Below are positions 12,582-21,943 of a stretch of DNA of 48,541 nt, in pieces (positions within the stretch are counted from its first letter, which is position 1; each line of letters begins with the position of its first letter). A model generated the notes under the pieces. The model had not been told where the DNA came from. It made no database searches and worked only from the letters and a program-made list of their open reading frames with translations. The DNA is from Symbiodinium natans (Eukaryota; Sar; Dinophyceae; Suessiales; Symbiodiniaceae), in the NCBI GenBank assembly GCA_905221605.1, contig CAJNDS010000229.1, positions 1 through 48,541 on the forward strand, written 5' to 3'. Made by a program: the position numbers and the translations under genes.

Positions 12582-15500
12582 TCAGGCTTCATCTCTTTGG
12601 CGATCACGTCGCGGTCTCCACATCAGCGGCCTTCCATGCTTTCCCTTTCCTTTCGCAGGATCACCCGCAGAAGCATCACTTGCATCATCACCCGTCTCAA
12701 CGCCCACGTTTGCCCGGTTGGTTGATGTCGTCTCAGTGCCTCTGAATTCCGGGTTGAGCGCTTCGCTCATCGCTGACTCGTCTTCTGTTTCGGGACCAGT
12801 GACGTGGCCACCCCTTTGTGCCCGAGTTCTCTCTAGCAGAGATCCCTTTCCTCTTCCTCTATCCAGCATCTTCGTCCCTTCCGCAAACCTGGGTACAGTT
12901 GGCATCCATCCGTATCTGCCTCCTCGATCATCAGCTTTATCCCTATCCCGCCCTTTTCCCCATCCGCGTGATGAGCTTCTCACCGAACTATCATCACTCA
13001 TGGCGTACTTCGGCCACCTGATGATATCCCTTCTCTCCCTATCCAGAGGTGATCGGGTCCTCGCTTTGGGCTCAGCACCATCGGTTCTCGCCCCACCTCT
13101 CTCTTTCAGTTGTATTGGACTCGAACTTTCTGCCCTGGTCAGTGGCTCTTGTCTCTTCCCCGTCTCGTCCTTAAGCTCCACATCGACGGTTCTCGTACCT
13201 TTCGATTCTATCCTTCTTGGCCACCCCTTCTCGTTCAGCTCCACTAGGCTTACCCCGGCAATTGGATATGCCGTGCCCGCATTAGCCGCACGCGCCTCCG
13301 GCTGCGCCTCGTCACGAGAATGTCCGGCTACTCCCATCGAAGCCCAGTTCATCATCATTCCTCCCATCGGTACTGAACACCAGTATACCTCAGTCACCGG
13401 ACCTGTCTCCGATCTCTCCCTTCGTAGCCCTAGGTTCCGAATAGCAGATCCAGCAGCATGGCTATATCCATGAAGTTTGTTCTTCTTCCCCTTAATCTCT
13501 CCCCATGTCGCGTTGAATGGTATCCCTTCGGTGTCAAACTTCATGTGCTTCGCCATGGGTTGAGTGGGATCTCGCTTTGTTTCTGCAACTATCCTCTCCA
13601 TGATCTCCAGACAACTATTCGCAGTCTGCACCATCATGTCCCTCGTGCTTTTCGCCCAAGCGTTGTTCCCCCATAACGGCGAGTTAAAACCTGCGGCCAT
13701 AGCTATCAGCAGCTGATAACTCATAAACTGTCCTCCTCTCCTCAGACACCCTGCATGCATGGAGAAGAACCTCTGCCTCGCTGTCACTATAGCGCGTGCC
13801 GCAACCGTCTCAAGGGCTTGCTGGAAATCTGACGCATCCACAATTCCCGAGTGATCTGTGCCACTCTGATTGTACTCGAAGTTCAGAATCTTCCCGAACG
13901 ATGTGGCCAGCTCTCTATCCAACATCATCGCATGAATCGCCGCCTCTTCCATAGCGAACCTGTATACCCCCGGTCGCGACGCTGCTATCTCGTACTCAGG
14001 CCACAATCCAGCCCTAAAACCTAAGTACCAGTCTTCTGCGGGGTTCAAGCTCGCCAGTATCCCTGCCACCACGTCTCGTTCTATCATGTCTATCCTTTCG
14101 GCCACCATTCTGAACGAGATTTTAATCCCTGCGCGGTCGAGGGCTTCCTGTAGCTTGGTCTTCCACTTCGTCTTTCTTCCCATAGTCGCGTTTCTATCCG
14201 TGATTTCCCACAAATTCATCCCCATCAGGTAGTCCGGGTAGGATGGCATAGGCTTGCAACACATCGGGCAGATCACTATCCCTTTCGCCATTCTACAGTG
14301 GCATGCCAGGCAATGCACGCACTCCTCCGTCATTTCCGACATTATCCATCTCACTCTATCCCGGTATTCATCTGTCCCCAATGTCTTTGATAGTCTATCC
14401 CTGTTCACTTGTGAGTCCCCTCTTTCATCGGCTAACATGTCCAGCTCGCAATCACGCATGTACAGAGCCGCGTATGTGTCCTCGAACCAAACTGCTTTCC
14501 AACATGCCATTGGTACGGGCCCGAGGAGCATGAAGCGCCCACTTCTTGTTACCACCACGTCGCCTCCGATTAGTGTGAACATCCTCATGTCTATCGCTAT
14601 TCCGATTCTCCTACCTCGCACAGCCGCCAATCTAAGTGAGTCGTATAGCCATTCTGGCATCCCTCCTTGTGGAAATTCTAGCCCATGCATGCTGCTCACG
14701 TCCGATGGCTCAACAGAGTACTTCGTCCAGTGTGCCTTGAGCGTCATCTGCGACCCTCGCAAAGGATTCCCCATGTCGTCCCGATGCCATCCTTCCACTA
14801 TCACTCCACTATGCCCTGCCTCTGGCCAAACTATCCCGTCCTTCGCGTATTCTTGCCACTGTGCGTCACCCACCACCATGTATCCGGTGCATGGAAGATC
14901 AGCCGGGTGCAGCCTGAACCACAGAGATTCCCGCTCTTCTTTCTGTGCCTCCACTCTGTCTCCAGCCCAACTCTTCAGCATCGCCACGTTCCTCGGCATC
15001 CTCATTCCACTCGTGGGTCTCACTGCCAATGGGATGCCCACCTTCAGCTCCTTGGTCTTCGGACATCTATACACTTTGCTGGTGATCTCTATCCCGTAAA
15101 ACTGTGACAAGTAAGCGATTCTGTACTCGTCGCCTCTCCTGAGCCTATACGAAGATCTCTCGTCAACTTCTTTTCTGATCCTAGACCAGGCTATCCCTCC
15201 TCCGTGGTGTTGTTCCGCCCACAGCGCATACTCTATCCCGTTTCCCTTATCGATCGCTGATCCATCTATCATCGCCTCCTGCGTGCTTCTTCTCACATTC
15301 CTCCTGTCGCCCCTTTGTACTGGGTACGCATCTCCTCCCCACGCTGCCAATTCCGCCACTATTCTTGCCATCTCAATGTACACATTCGCAGGGTACGGCT
15401 TTTCTATCTCGGTCACTTCTCCTTTGATTCCTAGCTCATTCAGCGTAGCACCTGTCCACGTCGTTACCGAGTCATTAGATACTCCCGTCGCCGTAACTAG

Positions 15501-18500
15501 CTCCTCTGGCTTTCCCTTTTCTATCCCCATTACCATCCTCGTCTCATCTGCGAGCTGCGAGACTATCCTCTCAAGTACCATCTTGTACTTCTCTAGATTC
15601 TCCACCCCTGTTGTCTGCTCCACTATCGGCAATAGCACCACCTCCTCGTCACTATTCCTCATCATCTCGTTTCCGTCTGCATCGCGATTGCCCGTAGGAA
15701 TCAACGTCAGCTCCCACCTTCCATGAGCCGGATCCCCCTTCACGGTGTGAGATGTCTGCAACATGACCTTCTTGTTGATTTCCCCCATTACTGCCGCATT
15801 CCTTCGTTGTATCTCTCGGAACCTCCTACTCATTCGGCTCATTCCGGGTTTGTCCTCGATGTCCCTCTTGTCTGCTTTGGCTCTCCTTATCAGGTCCTCT
15901 TGGAATCTCCACTCTGCCTCCTCGTCACCCTTGATCTTCTCGACTTGTTCTCGCTTGATTCCGGCCGAGTCCATAATTCCTTTTAAACTCTTCGACGCTG
16001 CCATTCCGTATCCCCGCTCCTCCGTACTGCTGGTGTCACGGCCCACCTCAAAGTTTTCTTTCACCTTGTATATTCGGGCGCCCTTAACCGGGTTGTCAAG
16101 CTCCACCATGGCCGCTCGGCCTCCCAACGAATACTGTTCTATCGGGCCTCCAAAATTCCTCGCGCTCTCGGGAACTGCACTCTCATAGTTCGTCGTTCCG
16201 GCACTAGTCTTCGGGTCGACGATGTTCATACTAACATCAGCTGCAGCACGCTCGTCATCCATCTTGTCGGGCTCCCGACTATCCTTGGTCGGATCCGGAT
16301 TTGTCTTTACGTCCGGCGTCGTCGCTCCTTTCTGGCTATCCTTCTCCGCTCCCTTGTCTTCGGTGTCCTTCTCCTTCTCGGTTTTCGGGAGCTGATCCTC
16401 AAGCTGCCTAATTCTATCCATCGCTTTCTTCATAGCCGCTTCGCTTTCCTGCGCACGACGTCGGCTCTCCTTAAGCTCGTCTTCCATGGTTTGGTAACCT
16501 CTGAGGCGCTCTTCGGCCCGTTCCAACTTGTCCCTCGCATCCTTCAGCGCGGCCTCTCTCTCCTCTATCTTTTGCAGGCTATCCCTAAGCTCACTCTCCT
16601 TGTCCTGGTACTTCTTGAGGTTCTCCTCGGCCTGCTTCCGCATTGTTTCTCTCTCTTTCTCTTCGTCATCCCTGAGTTTGGCAGTTTCCTGGAGCGTCTT
16701 CTTCAACTCCGAGAACTCTTGTCCCTGCTCTTGCCCAGCCTGCTTTGTAGCCTTGTATTCCTTCTTTAGCTCCTCCAGCTCGGACTCCAACTCTTTCACT
16801 CTTCTATCACCGGCAATCTTGCCCTCTTCGCTCGTGCCTTCACTACTGGTGGCTCCACTTCCGCTCGTCGCTGTCTTCTCCATTCTATCCCGGAGAGCCC
16901 TGAATTCGTCTCTCATCTCGTTGATGGCTCCGATTCTCCTCAGCTCCTCTTTCCTTTCCCTCAAATGTACCTCGACTTCTGCGACTAGCTTCGCGTTGTT
17001 CTCCGCCACCCCCTCGAGCTCTCCGACCCTTCGTGCTAGTCGATCACGCTCATGAACGGCTACAGCGAGCTCCTCCTTCAGCTTGTGGTTTTCATTCTCA
17101 GCGTGCATACTTTCTATTCCCTTGTATTCATCCATGGTCCGTCCACCCCCTCGGGGCTCAACCTTCATATCTTCGAGCTGCCTGCTGAGGTCCTCTATCT
17201 TTGTTTTGTCTTCTACCGCCCGCGCCCGCACCTCTGCCGCTATCCCTGCTTTGTCCATTCTCTCCTCTGCCATTCGGCCTATCACCCATTTGCACTTCTC
17301 AACCTCAGACACCTTGTCGGCCAGTTTTGCTATCAACCTGGCGACCACCTCCTCCCTCGGCATACCTCGCAGATCTCTCCTCCTCATTACTAGGATATCC
17401 CTTTCGCCCAGCTGTACTTCTGCCTCCTTGATATTCTTCCACTCTTCATCTGAGTAGTATTTCCTCCGCTCGTAGTCTTCGTCAAACTCCTCGCACAGCG
17501 GGTCATCCTCGTCCTCGTCTATCAATCCCACCATGACCAGTCTTACCGCAACGTTCGTCAGTCTAAACTTCAGTTGTTTGATTCTGTCCTCCGCTTCCTG
17601 GAGCCTCTCTCTGTCGGTCATGTTCTCCTTTCCCTTTTGTGTGCTGATCAGCGTTCCGTCTATGATTTTCGTCACCACACTCTCCATCGATGCTCTCATT
17701 CTATCGGCCTGTATCATGAAAGGCCTGTGGGTGGGCTCCGCCTCAATGTCGCCGGTCAGAAACCTATCGGTCCTCAACTCGCCTGGCACGTCTCTGCCAT
17801 GTTCCACTCTATCGGATCTGATGTTTGCGGTCGGAGCACGATGGGCAGTTATCGGGTTCGCCGCCACCAATGACATGTTCAGCATCACGGCCTTGGAGTC
17901 GTCTGGATCCTGTCGTATGACGGCGGTGTTGTACTTCCTCGCATGCCCCGTCATCGCTCTTTCTCGCATTCTATCCCATCCCATTCGTCTATCCTGTTCA
18001 TCCATCTCCACAGCCGCCCTCTCTTGTCTATCTCTATATTCCGCCAGTGTCAGTCCCTCCCACGTTTCGGGCATCTCTGTGAGGATCAGAGCAGACGCCA
18101 TCGACCTCATTACATCCCTGACATTCGTCGCCATCATTTCTGGCCTTTCCAGAGGGTGCATCGGCTCCTTCATTGATGCATCAGCAACTATCGTCCCCAG
18201 AGGTCGCGAGCCAAGTCCGTAAAATTCCGCCGCCTCTCTCATGGCCGCATAGAAATCCCTCAACTTCGTTAGCGTTGCTAATCCGTACATCATATGTGGG
18301 TGGACCATGGGCATCTGGTTGGCACTACGTACAACTCCGTCCAACAGTACCTGCACTGCGTGCAGCTCAGCCATCAACCTATCCCTTCGTTCGAACTGTG
18401 GCACCCAGTTCTTGAATATCGCCGACGCACACAGCTTCGACGCTCTATCCGTAAGTGTCACTCTCAGCGAATCCACCATGAGTGCGTTCACGAGCTCGTG

Positions 18501-21500
18501 GGCTGGAAAGTACTGCGTTCTCCCTCGTGCCACCTCCTCAGTATACAGGTTCGGATGGTAATCTCCCTCAGCCATGTCCTTTTCTACCATAGCCCTGATG
18601 GCCGCCTTCTTGGTCTGCGTGAGATAATCAATGGGGTTAAACACGGTCGCGCCTATTCCCTCACCTTCGTCCCGCGTCCACGTCACCCATGATGTGTTTC
18701 TAATCACAGCTCCTTCCGCCGAGTGTATCATCCAACTCTGTCCCGCCTCGGCCGCCTCGACTACAGCCTCCCATGTTGATCTACGCCTGGCTATCCGATA
18801 GTTCATCTTGTAATGAGGAATCATGATTTTCTCCTTCATCTCCTCCGGCTTGATCACCTCCTGCCAGTTTCTGCTCCTCTTCTTTACACCCCCTGCCTCT
18901 TCGTCCTCCGGCTCGTTACATTCTTCGGCAAGGGTGAAATCTATCAGCTGTAGATATGCGTACAATCGCCGTTCTATCCTTGACGGGTTCGCGCCCTTGT
19001 CCCTGATCCCTCCTAGGAGGATCCTTTGCATAGTACATCGTGCCCAAAGCGGAAGCTTCTTGATTTCTTCTCTCCTCCTATCCGGTTTCCACCTCTGGAT
19101 GTCCTCCGGCCGGTACTTCACCTCAAGCTGTTCTTGATACTGTTTCCGGACCACCTCCCCCAGCTTCACCTTCATGATGTTCGCAAATTCCGGCCGCCTT
19201 CCTCGGTGCTGTTCTATCCTTTTCTTGATCTCTGCCGCTACCGTCCCAGCTCCGGCGCTGTTCAAACCTGCCATCAGGTCTTCTATCGTAACATCCTTCA
19301 GCACCTTGTACATCAAGTCCTCCAAGTTGAAAATGGAGAAATTCACTCCCCTTATCAACAGCCGGTCGCTCACCTCAGGGCCCAGGCGCTGCGTAACCTC
19401 CCTTACCCTTTGTGCTCGAAGTTCTCTATCCAGCTCCATCGGCCCCATACTGCTCGCTCTGCGTTCTATCGCTATTTCCGTAGCCCTCCTCCACTGTTCC
19501 CTCCTCACGTCAGGGTTCGCTCTCCAGAAACCCATTCCCTCAACCCTGTAGTCTCTGGCAATCGCTTGAATCTCCTCACGCCATTGTGGTGACTCCCTCA
19601 AACTCGCGGCTGCCATTCTCAATCTTCTCCTAGCATCGGGTTCCACACTATCCTCCATCAGCTCAGGTGCCTGTGGTCTTTCTAGACATCTATCCAGATT
19701 CCATTCCGGAAGAACTCCGCTTTCGTCAGTGGCGATCTTTCCCAACGTCATAATAACATCCATGAAGTCCAGTTTCGCCTCCGGTTTGTCCACGACCACT
19801 ATTCCTGCGGCGACCATAAGCTCGTGTGGCTCGAAAAGGTCTATCTCTTCCCATGGCATCCCCTCCGCTGCTAGTCTCTCGGTCAGCCGTGCAACTATCC
19901 TCCTCGGATCGTATTCAGGTAGATATGAATTCTGCACAATCGCCGCCAACACCACCGATGGTGGCCTGCCCTTTACCAAGGTACTATACTTTCCCACTTG
20001 TCCCAGCTCCTTTTCGCAGACCGGGCACACAGCACCTTCGCACGGAAATGCCTCGCCATTGCTATCTACCCCCGTATATCCCAACCACCAAGCAAAGCAC
20101 GCATGACAATGGTATCCCCAGCATATCCTTCTAAGCCACTCGACCGGCTCGCTGAAACTATGTATTCCCGACCCTCTCGTGTTGCTCTCCTCTATCGGGT
20201 TCTCCCGGGTGACCCGCTCATGCACCTCGTCCGTCATCCTTTTCACGAGCTCATCCCTCTCCGCCCTCGCTTCGTCCAACCACGGGAATGGGAAGTTGTG
20301 CTTCTGGTTCCATACATCCTCCACGACTCGCCTATAAATCTCCGGGTTCTGTCGTGCCACATGACTATCCTCTTCCCTGTCAGCTATCGTATCAACACCG
20401 TGTCCAAACAACTCCGAGAACCCTTGACCTCTCTCGTTCTCACTATCTGGCTCCATCGCCTCATGAGCTTCCACGCCCTCCATCTTGCTATCCATCTCCG
20501 GACTCTCGGGCTCGTTCATCTCTCCCCCCGCATCTATCTGCATTGTGGCGTCCTTTGCTTCCCTCGCGTTCACCCCGTGCTCTTCAGCCTCAGCCACCGA
20601 GTCGAGCGGTTCAGGTCTTATCCCTGTTGCGCTCCTCCTGCCCTTGAGTGCCTCCTTGAGCGCATCCTCCTTGATTTCTTCTATCCACCGATAATAGTCT
20701 GCCGGATAGCCTTGGCCCATGCTCTCTATCCTTCTCATCGAACTGATGATCTCCTCGAACAGCGTGCAGTCGTTCCCTATCATCTCCACAATATCAGTCT
20801 CATGCTTAACCAGCATCAGGTTCTGCGCTATCCACCATGCCATGGTGTTGGCCCATTCCCTCGGGAACTTCATGTCTTCAAGAATCATCGTCCTGACGAA
20901 TTTGGCCAGCCATATTCTCACCACATAATTCGAAAACTCGATTTTATTCAGGGGAGTAGTGCCCCCCGTCTCGGATCCAAATCCTTGCTTTGTCACCTCC
21001 TCCACCATGTCCGCAACGTCCATGCTATCCGGATAGCCCCCGGTACCGGCTTCCATCCTCGTCATCACGCGATCTATCAAATGCTCCCCGGCCCTCTGGA
21101 CAACCTCGAACAACTTCGTCTCCCACAGCATCTCGAGCTCTTCATAACCTAGGGAAAGTGTCTCTGGTTCTATCATTACGTTGTATATAGTCCACCGCAT
21201 CTCCACCTCTATCTCATCCGCGTCGTTGGATGTAGGTTTTACTCTAGGCTCACTCGGCGGCGGTGAAATCGATGGAGGCTTGTGTCCAGGCCGGCCTAGT
21301 CTGCCTCCGTCAGCTCTCAGCTCTGGCACGGTCCCCAATATTCCATTCATGCCCATCCACACCCGATAGAATTGCTCTACCCACTTCCTCATGCCTCCGA
21401 CGTTGCTCTCAACGTTCAATATCCTGCTTCTCATCAAAGTTCCCAAAGCTATCCCGGTGTATGACGGTTCGGCGCCAGGCCTCGTTCCCGACAGCACCTG

Positions 21501-21863
21501 CGAGTCATATATTCCCGCCATTACAATGTCGTACACTTCTTTGGGTGTGATCTCATCGGTAACCTCCCTCGGGCACGTCGCTCTAATCATCCTGCGTATT
21601 ACCTGTACCACTATCGTTGTCCATGCCATCGGTGGGGCTCCATAACAGCGAATCCAGTGCTGCATTTCTATCACATGCCCCTCCCCTAGCACCTGTCCTG
21701 CCCTCGTATTCCTCGACCATGGGGCCTCTATCACAGGCGATCCCTCTTCTTCCATCCTCAATCTCAATATCCCCCCACTCTCTCCAGTACCCACGCATTC
21801 CACTCGATCCAGTTCTGTCCCGTCGGCAACCACTCCCACCGTGCCTCCAGATCCTATCACCAT
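12582..21863 (-). CDS. 3093-aa protein of the copia-like element; zinc clusters and long coiled coil
   Basis: One uninterrupted minus-strand frame, exceptional for a retroelement. I do not recognise the protein as a whole. Visible parts: a Cys/His cluster near residues 578-617 (C-H-x-C ... CPVC); a charged coiled coil at about 1410-1840 rich in Glu/Lys heptads; a second cluster near 2513-2536 (CVHCLACHC ... CPMCC); and, between residues about 2320 and 2445, a stretch weakly like KptA/Tpt1 or PARP folds (TGYMVVGDAQWQEYAKDGI, later GGDVVVTRSG). The annotated ATG is at 21863. The frame stays open further upstream and overlaps the end of the 679-codon frame, so a frameshift fusion is possible. 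The N-terminal half is acidic and Trp/Met-rich. Cellular role unknown; a structural or capsid-like scaffold is conceivable but unproven. Confidence 0.75.
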   Translation of the reverse strand: MVIGSGGTVGVVADGTELDRVECVGTGESGGILRLRMEEEGSPVIEAPWSRNTRAGQVLGEGHVIEMQHWIRCYGAPPMAWTTIVVQVIRRMIRATCPREVTDEITPKEVYDIVMAGIYDSQVLSGTRPGAEPSYTGIALGTLMRSRILNVESNVGGMRKWVEQFYRVWMGMNGILGTVPELRADGGRLGRPGHKPPSISPPPSEPRVKPTSNDADEIEVEMRWTIYNVMIEPETLSLGYEELEMLWETKLFEVVQRAGEHLIDRVMTRMEAGTGGYPDSMDVADMVEEVTKQGFGSETGGTTPLNKIEFSNYVVRIWLAKFVRTMILEDMKFPREWANTMAWWIAQNLMLVKHETDIVEMIGNDCTLFEEIISSMRRIESMGQGYPADYYRWIEEIKEDALKEALKGRRSATGIRPEPLDSVAEAEEHGVNAREAKDATMQIDAGGEMNEPESPEMDSKMEGVEAHEAMEPDSENERGQGFSELFGHGVDTIADREEDSHVARQNPEIYRRVVEDVWNQKHNFPFPWLDEARAERDELVKRMTDEVHERVTRENPIEESNTRGSGIHSFSEPVEWLRRICWGYHCHACFAWWLGYTGVDSNGEAFPCEGAVCPVCEKELGQVGKYSTLVKGRPPSVVLAAIVQNSYLPEYDPRRIVARLTERLAAEGMPWEEIDLFEPHELMVAAGIVVVDKPEAKLDFMDVIMTLGKIATDESGVLPEWNLDRCLERPQAPELMEDSVEPDARRRLRMAAASLRESPQWREEIQAIARDYRVEGMGFWRANPDVRREQWRRATEIAIERRASSMGPMELDRELRAQRVREVTQRLGPEVSDRLLIRGVNFSIFNLEDLMYKVLKDVTIEDLMAGLNSAGAGTVAAEIKKRIEQHRGRRPEFANIMKVKLGEVVRKQYQEQLEVKYRPEDIQRWKPDRRREEIKKLPLWARCTMQRILLGGIRDKGANPSRIERRLYAYLQLIDFTLAEECNEPEDEEAGGVKKRSRNWQEVIKPEEMKEKIMIPHYKMNYRIARRRSTWEAVVEAAEAGQSWMIHSAEGAVIRNTSWVTWTRDEGEGIGATVFNPIDYLTQTKKAAIRAMVEKDMAEGDYHPNLYTEEVARGRTQYFPAHELVNALMVDSLRVTLTDRASKLCASAIFKNWVPQFERRDRLMAELHAVQVLLDGVVRSANQMPMVHPHMMYGLATLTKLRDFYAAMREAAEFYGLGSRPLGTIVADASMKEPMHPLERPEMMATNVRDVMRSMASALILTEMPETWEGLTLAEYRDRQERAAVEMDEQDRRMGWDRMRERAMTGHARKYNTAVIRQDPDDSKAVMLNMSLVAANPITAHRAPTANIRSDRVEHGRDVPGELRTDRFLTGDIEAEPTHRPFMIQADRMRASMESVVTKIIDGTLISTQKGKENMTDRERLQEAEDRIKQLKFRLTNVAVRLVMVGLIDEDEDDPLCEEFDEDYERRKYYSDEEWKNIKEAEVQLGERDILVMRRRDLRGMPREEVVARLIAKLADKVSEVEKCKWVIGRMAEERMDKAGIAAEVRARAVEDKTKIEDLSRQLEDMKVEPRGGGRTMDEYKGIESMHAENENHKLKEELAVAVHERDRLARRVGELEGVAENNAKLVAEVEVHLRERKEELRRIGAINEMRDEFRALRDRMEKTATSGSGATSSEGTSEEGKIAGDRRVKELESELEELKKEYKATKQAGQEQGQEFSELKKTLQETAKLRDDEEKERETMRKQAEENLKKYQDKESELRDSLQKIEEREAALKDARDKLERAEERLRGYQTMEDELKESRRRAQESEAAMKKAMDRIRQLEDQLPKTEKEKDTEDKGAEKDSQKGATTPDVKTNPDPTKDSREPDKMDDERAAADVSMNIVDPKTSAGTTNYESAVPESARNFGGPIEQYSLGGRAAMVELDNPVKGARIYKVKENFEVGRDTSSTEERGYGMAASKSLKGIMDSAGIKREQVEKIKGDEEAEWRFQEDLIRRAKADKRDIEDKPGMSRMSRRFREIQRRNAAVMGEINKKVMLQTSHTVKGDPAHGRWELTLIPTGNRDADGNEMMRNSDEEVVLLPIVEQTTGVENLEKYKMVLERIVSQLADETRMVMGIEKGKPEELVTATGVSNDSVTTWTGATLNELGIKGEVTEIEKPYPANVYIEMARIVAELAAWGGDAYPVQRGDRRNVRRSTQEAMIDGSAIDKGNGIEYALWAEQHHGGGIAWSRIRKEVDERSSYRLRRGDEYRIAYLSQFYGIEITSKVYRCPKTKELKVGIPLAVRPTSGMRMPRNVAMLKSWAGDRVEAQKEERESLWFRLHPADLPCTGYMVVGDAQWQEYAKDGIVWPEAGHSGVIVEGWHRDDMGNPLRGSQMTLKAHWTKYSVEPSDVSSMHGLEFPQGGMPEWLYDSLRLAAVRGRRIGIAIDMRMFTLIGGDVVVTRSGRFMLLGPVPMACWKAVWFEDTYAALYMRDCELDMLADERGDSQVNRDRLSKTLGTDEYRDRVRWIMSEMTEECVHCLACHCRMAKGIVICPMCCKPMPSYPDYLMGMNLWEITDRNATMGRKTKWKTKLQEALDRAGIKISFRMVAERIDMIERDVVAGILASLNPAEDWYLGFRAGLWPEYEIAASRPGVYRFAMEEAAIHAMMLDRELATSFGKILNFEYNQSGTDHSGIVDASDFQQALETVAARAIVTARQRFFSMHAGCLRRGGQFMSYQLLIAMAAGFNSPLWGNNAWAKSTRDMMVQTANSCLEIMERIVAETKRDPTQPMAKHMKFDTEGIPFNATWGEIKGKKNKLHGYSHAAGSAIRNLGLRRERSETGPVTEVYWCSVPMGGMMMNWASMGVAGHSRDEAQPEARAANAGTAYPIAGVSLVELNEKGWPRRIESKGTRTVDVELKDETGKRQEPLTRAESSSPIQLKERGGARTDGAEPKARTRSPLDRERRDIIRWPKYAMSDDSSVRSSSRGWGKGRDRDKADDRGGRYGWMPTVPRFAEGTKMLDRGRGKGSLLERTRAQRGGHVTGPETEDESAMSEALNPEFRGTETTSTNRANVGVETGDDASDASAGDPAKGKGKHGRPLMWRPRRDRQRDEA

Positions 21864-21943
21864 CGGTCCTTCGCCACTGTCTCCGCTTCTCGTTGCCTGC
21901 TGCGTCTCTCTATCCGAATATTCCTGCTCGGACTTGAGGTCGC

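Noticed and set aside
12547-21645. Many plus-strand ORFs of 60-384 codons opposite the 3093-codon frame
   Set aside because: Ser/Pro/Leu-rich antisense shadows of the minus-strand coding sequence, without motifs.
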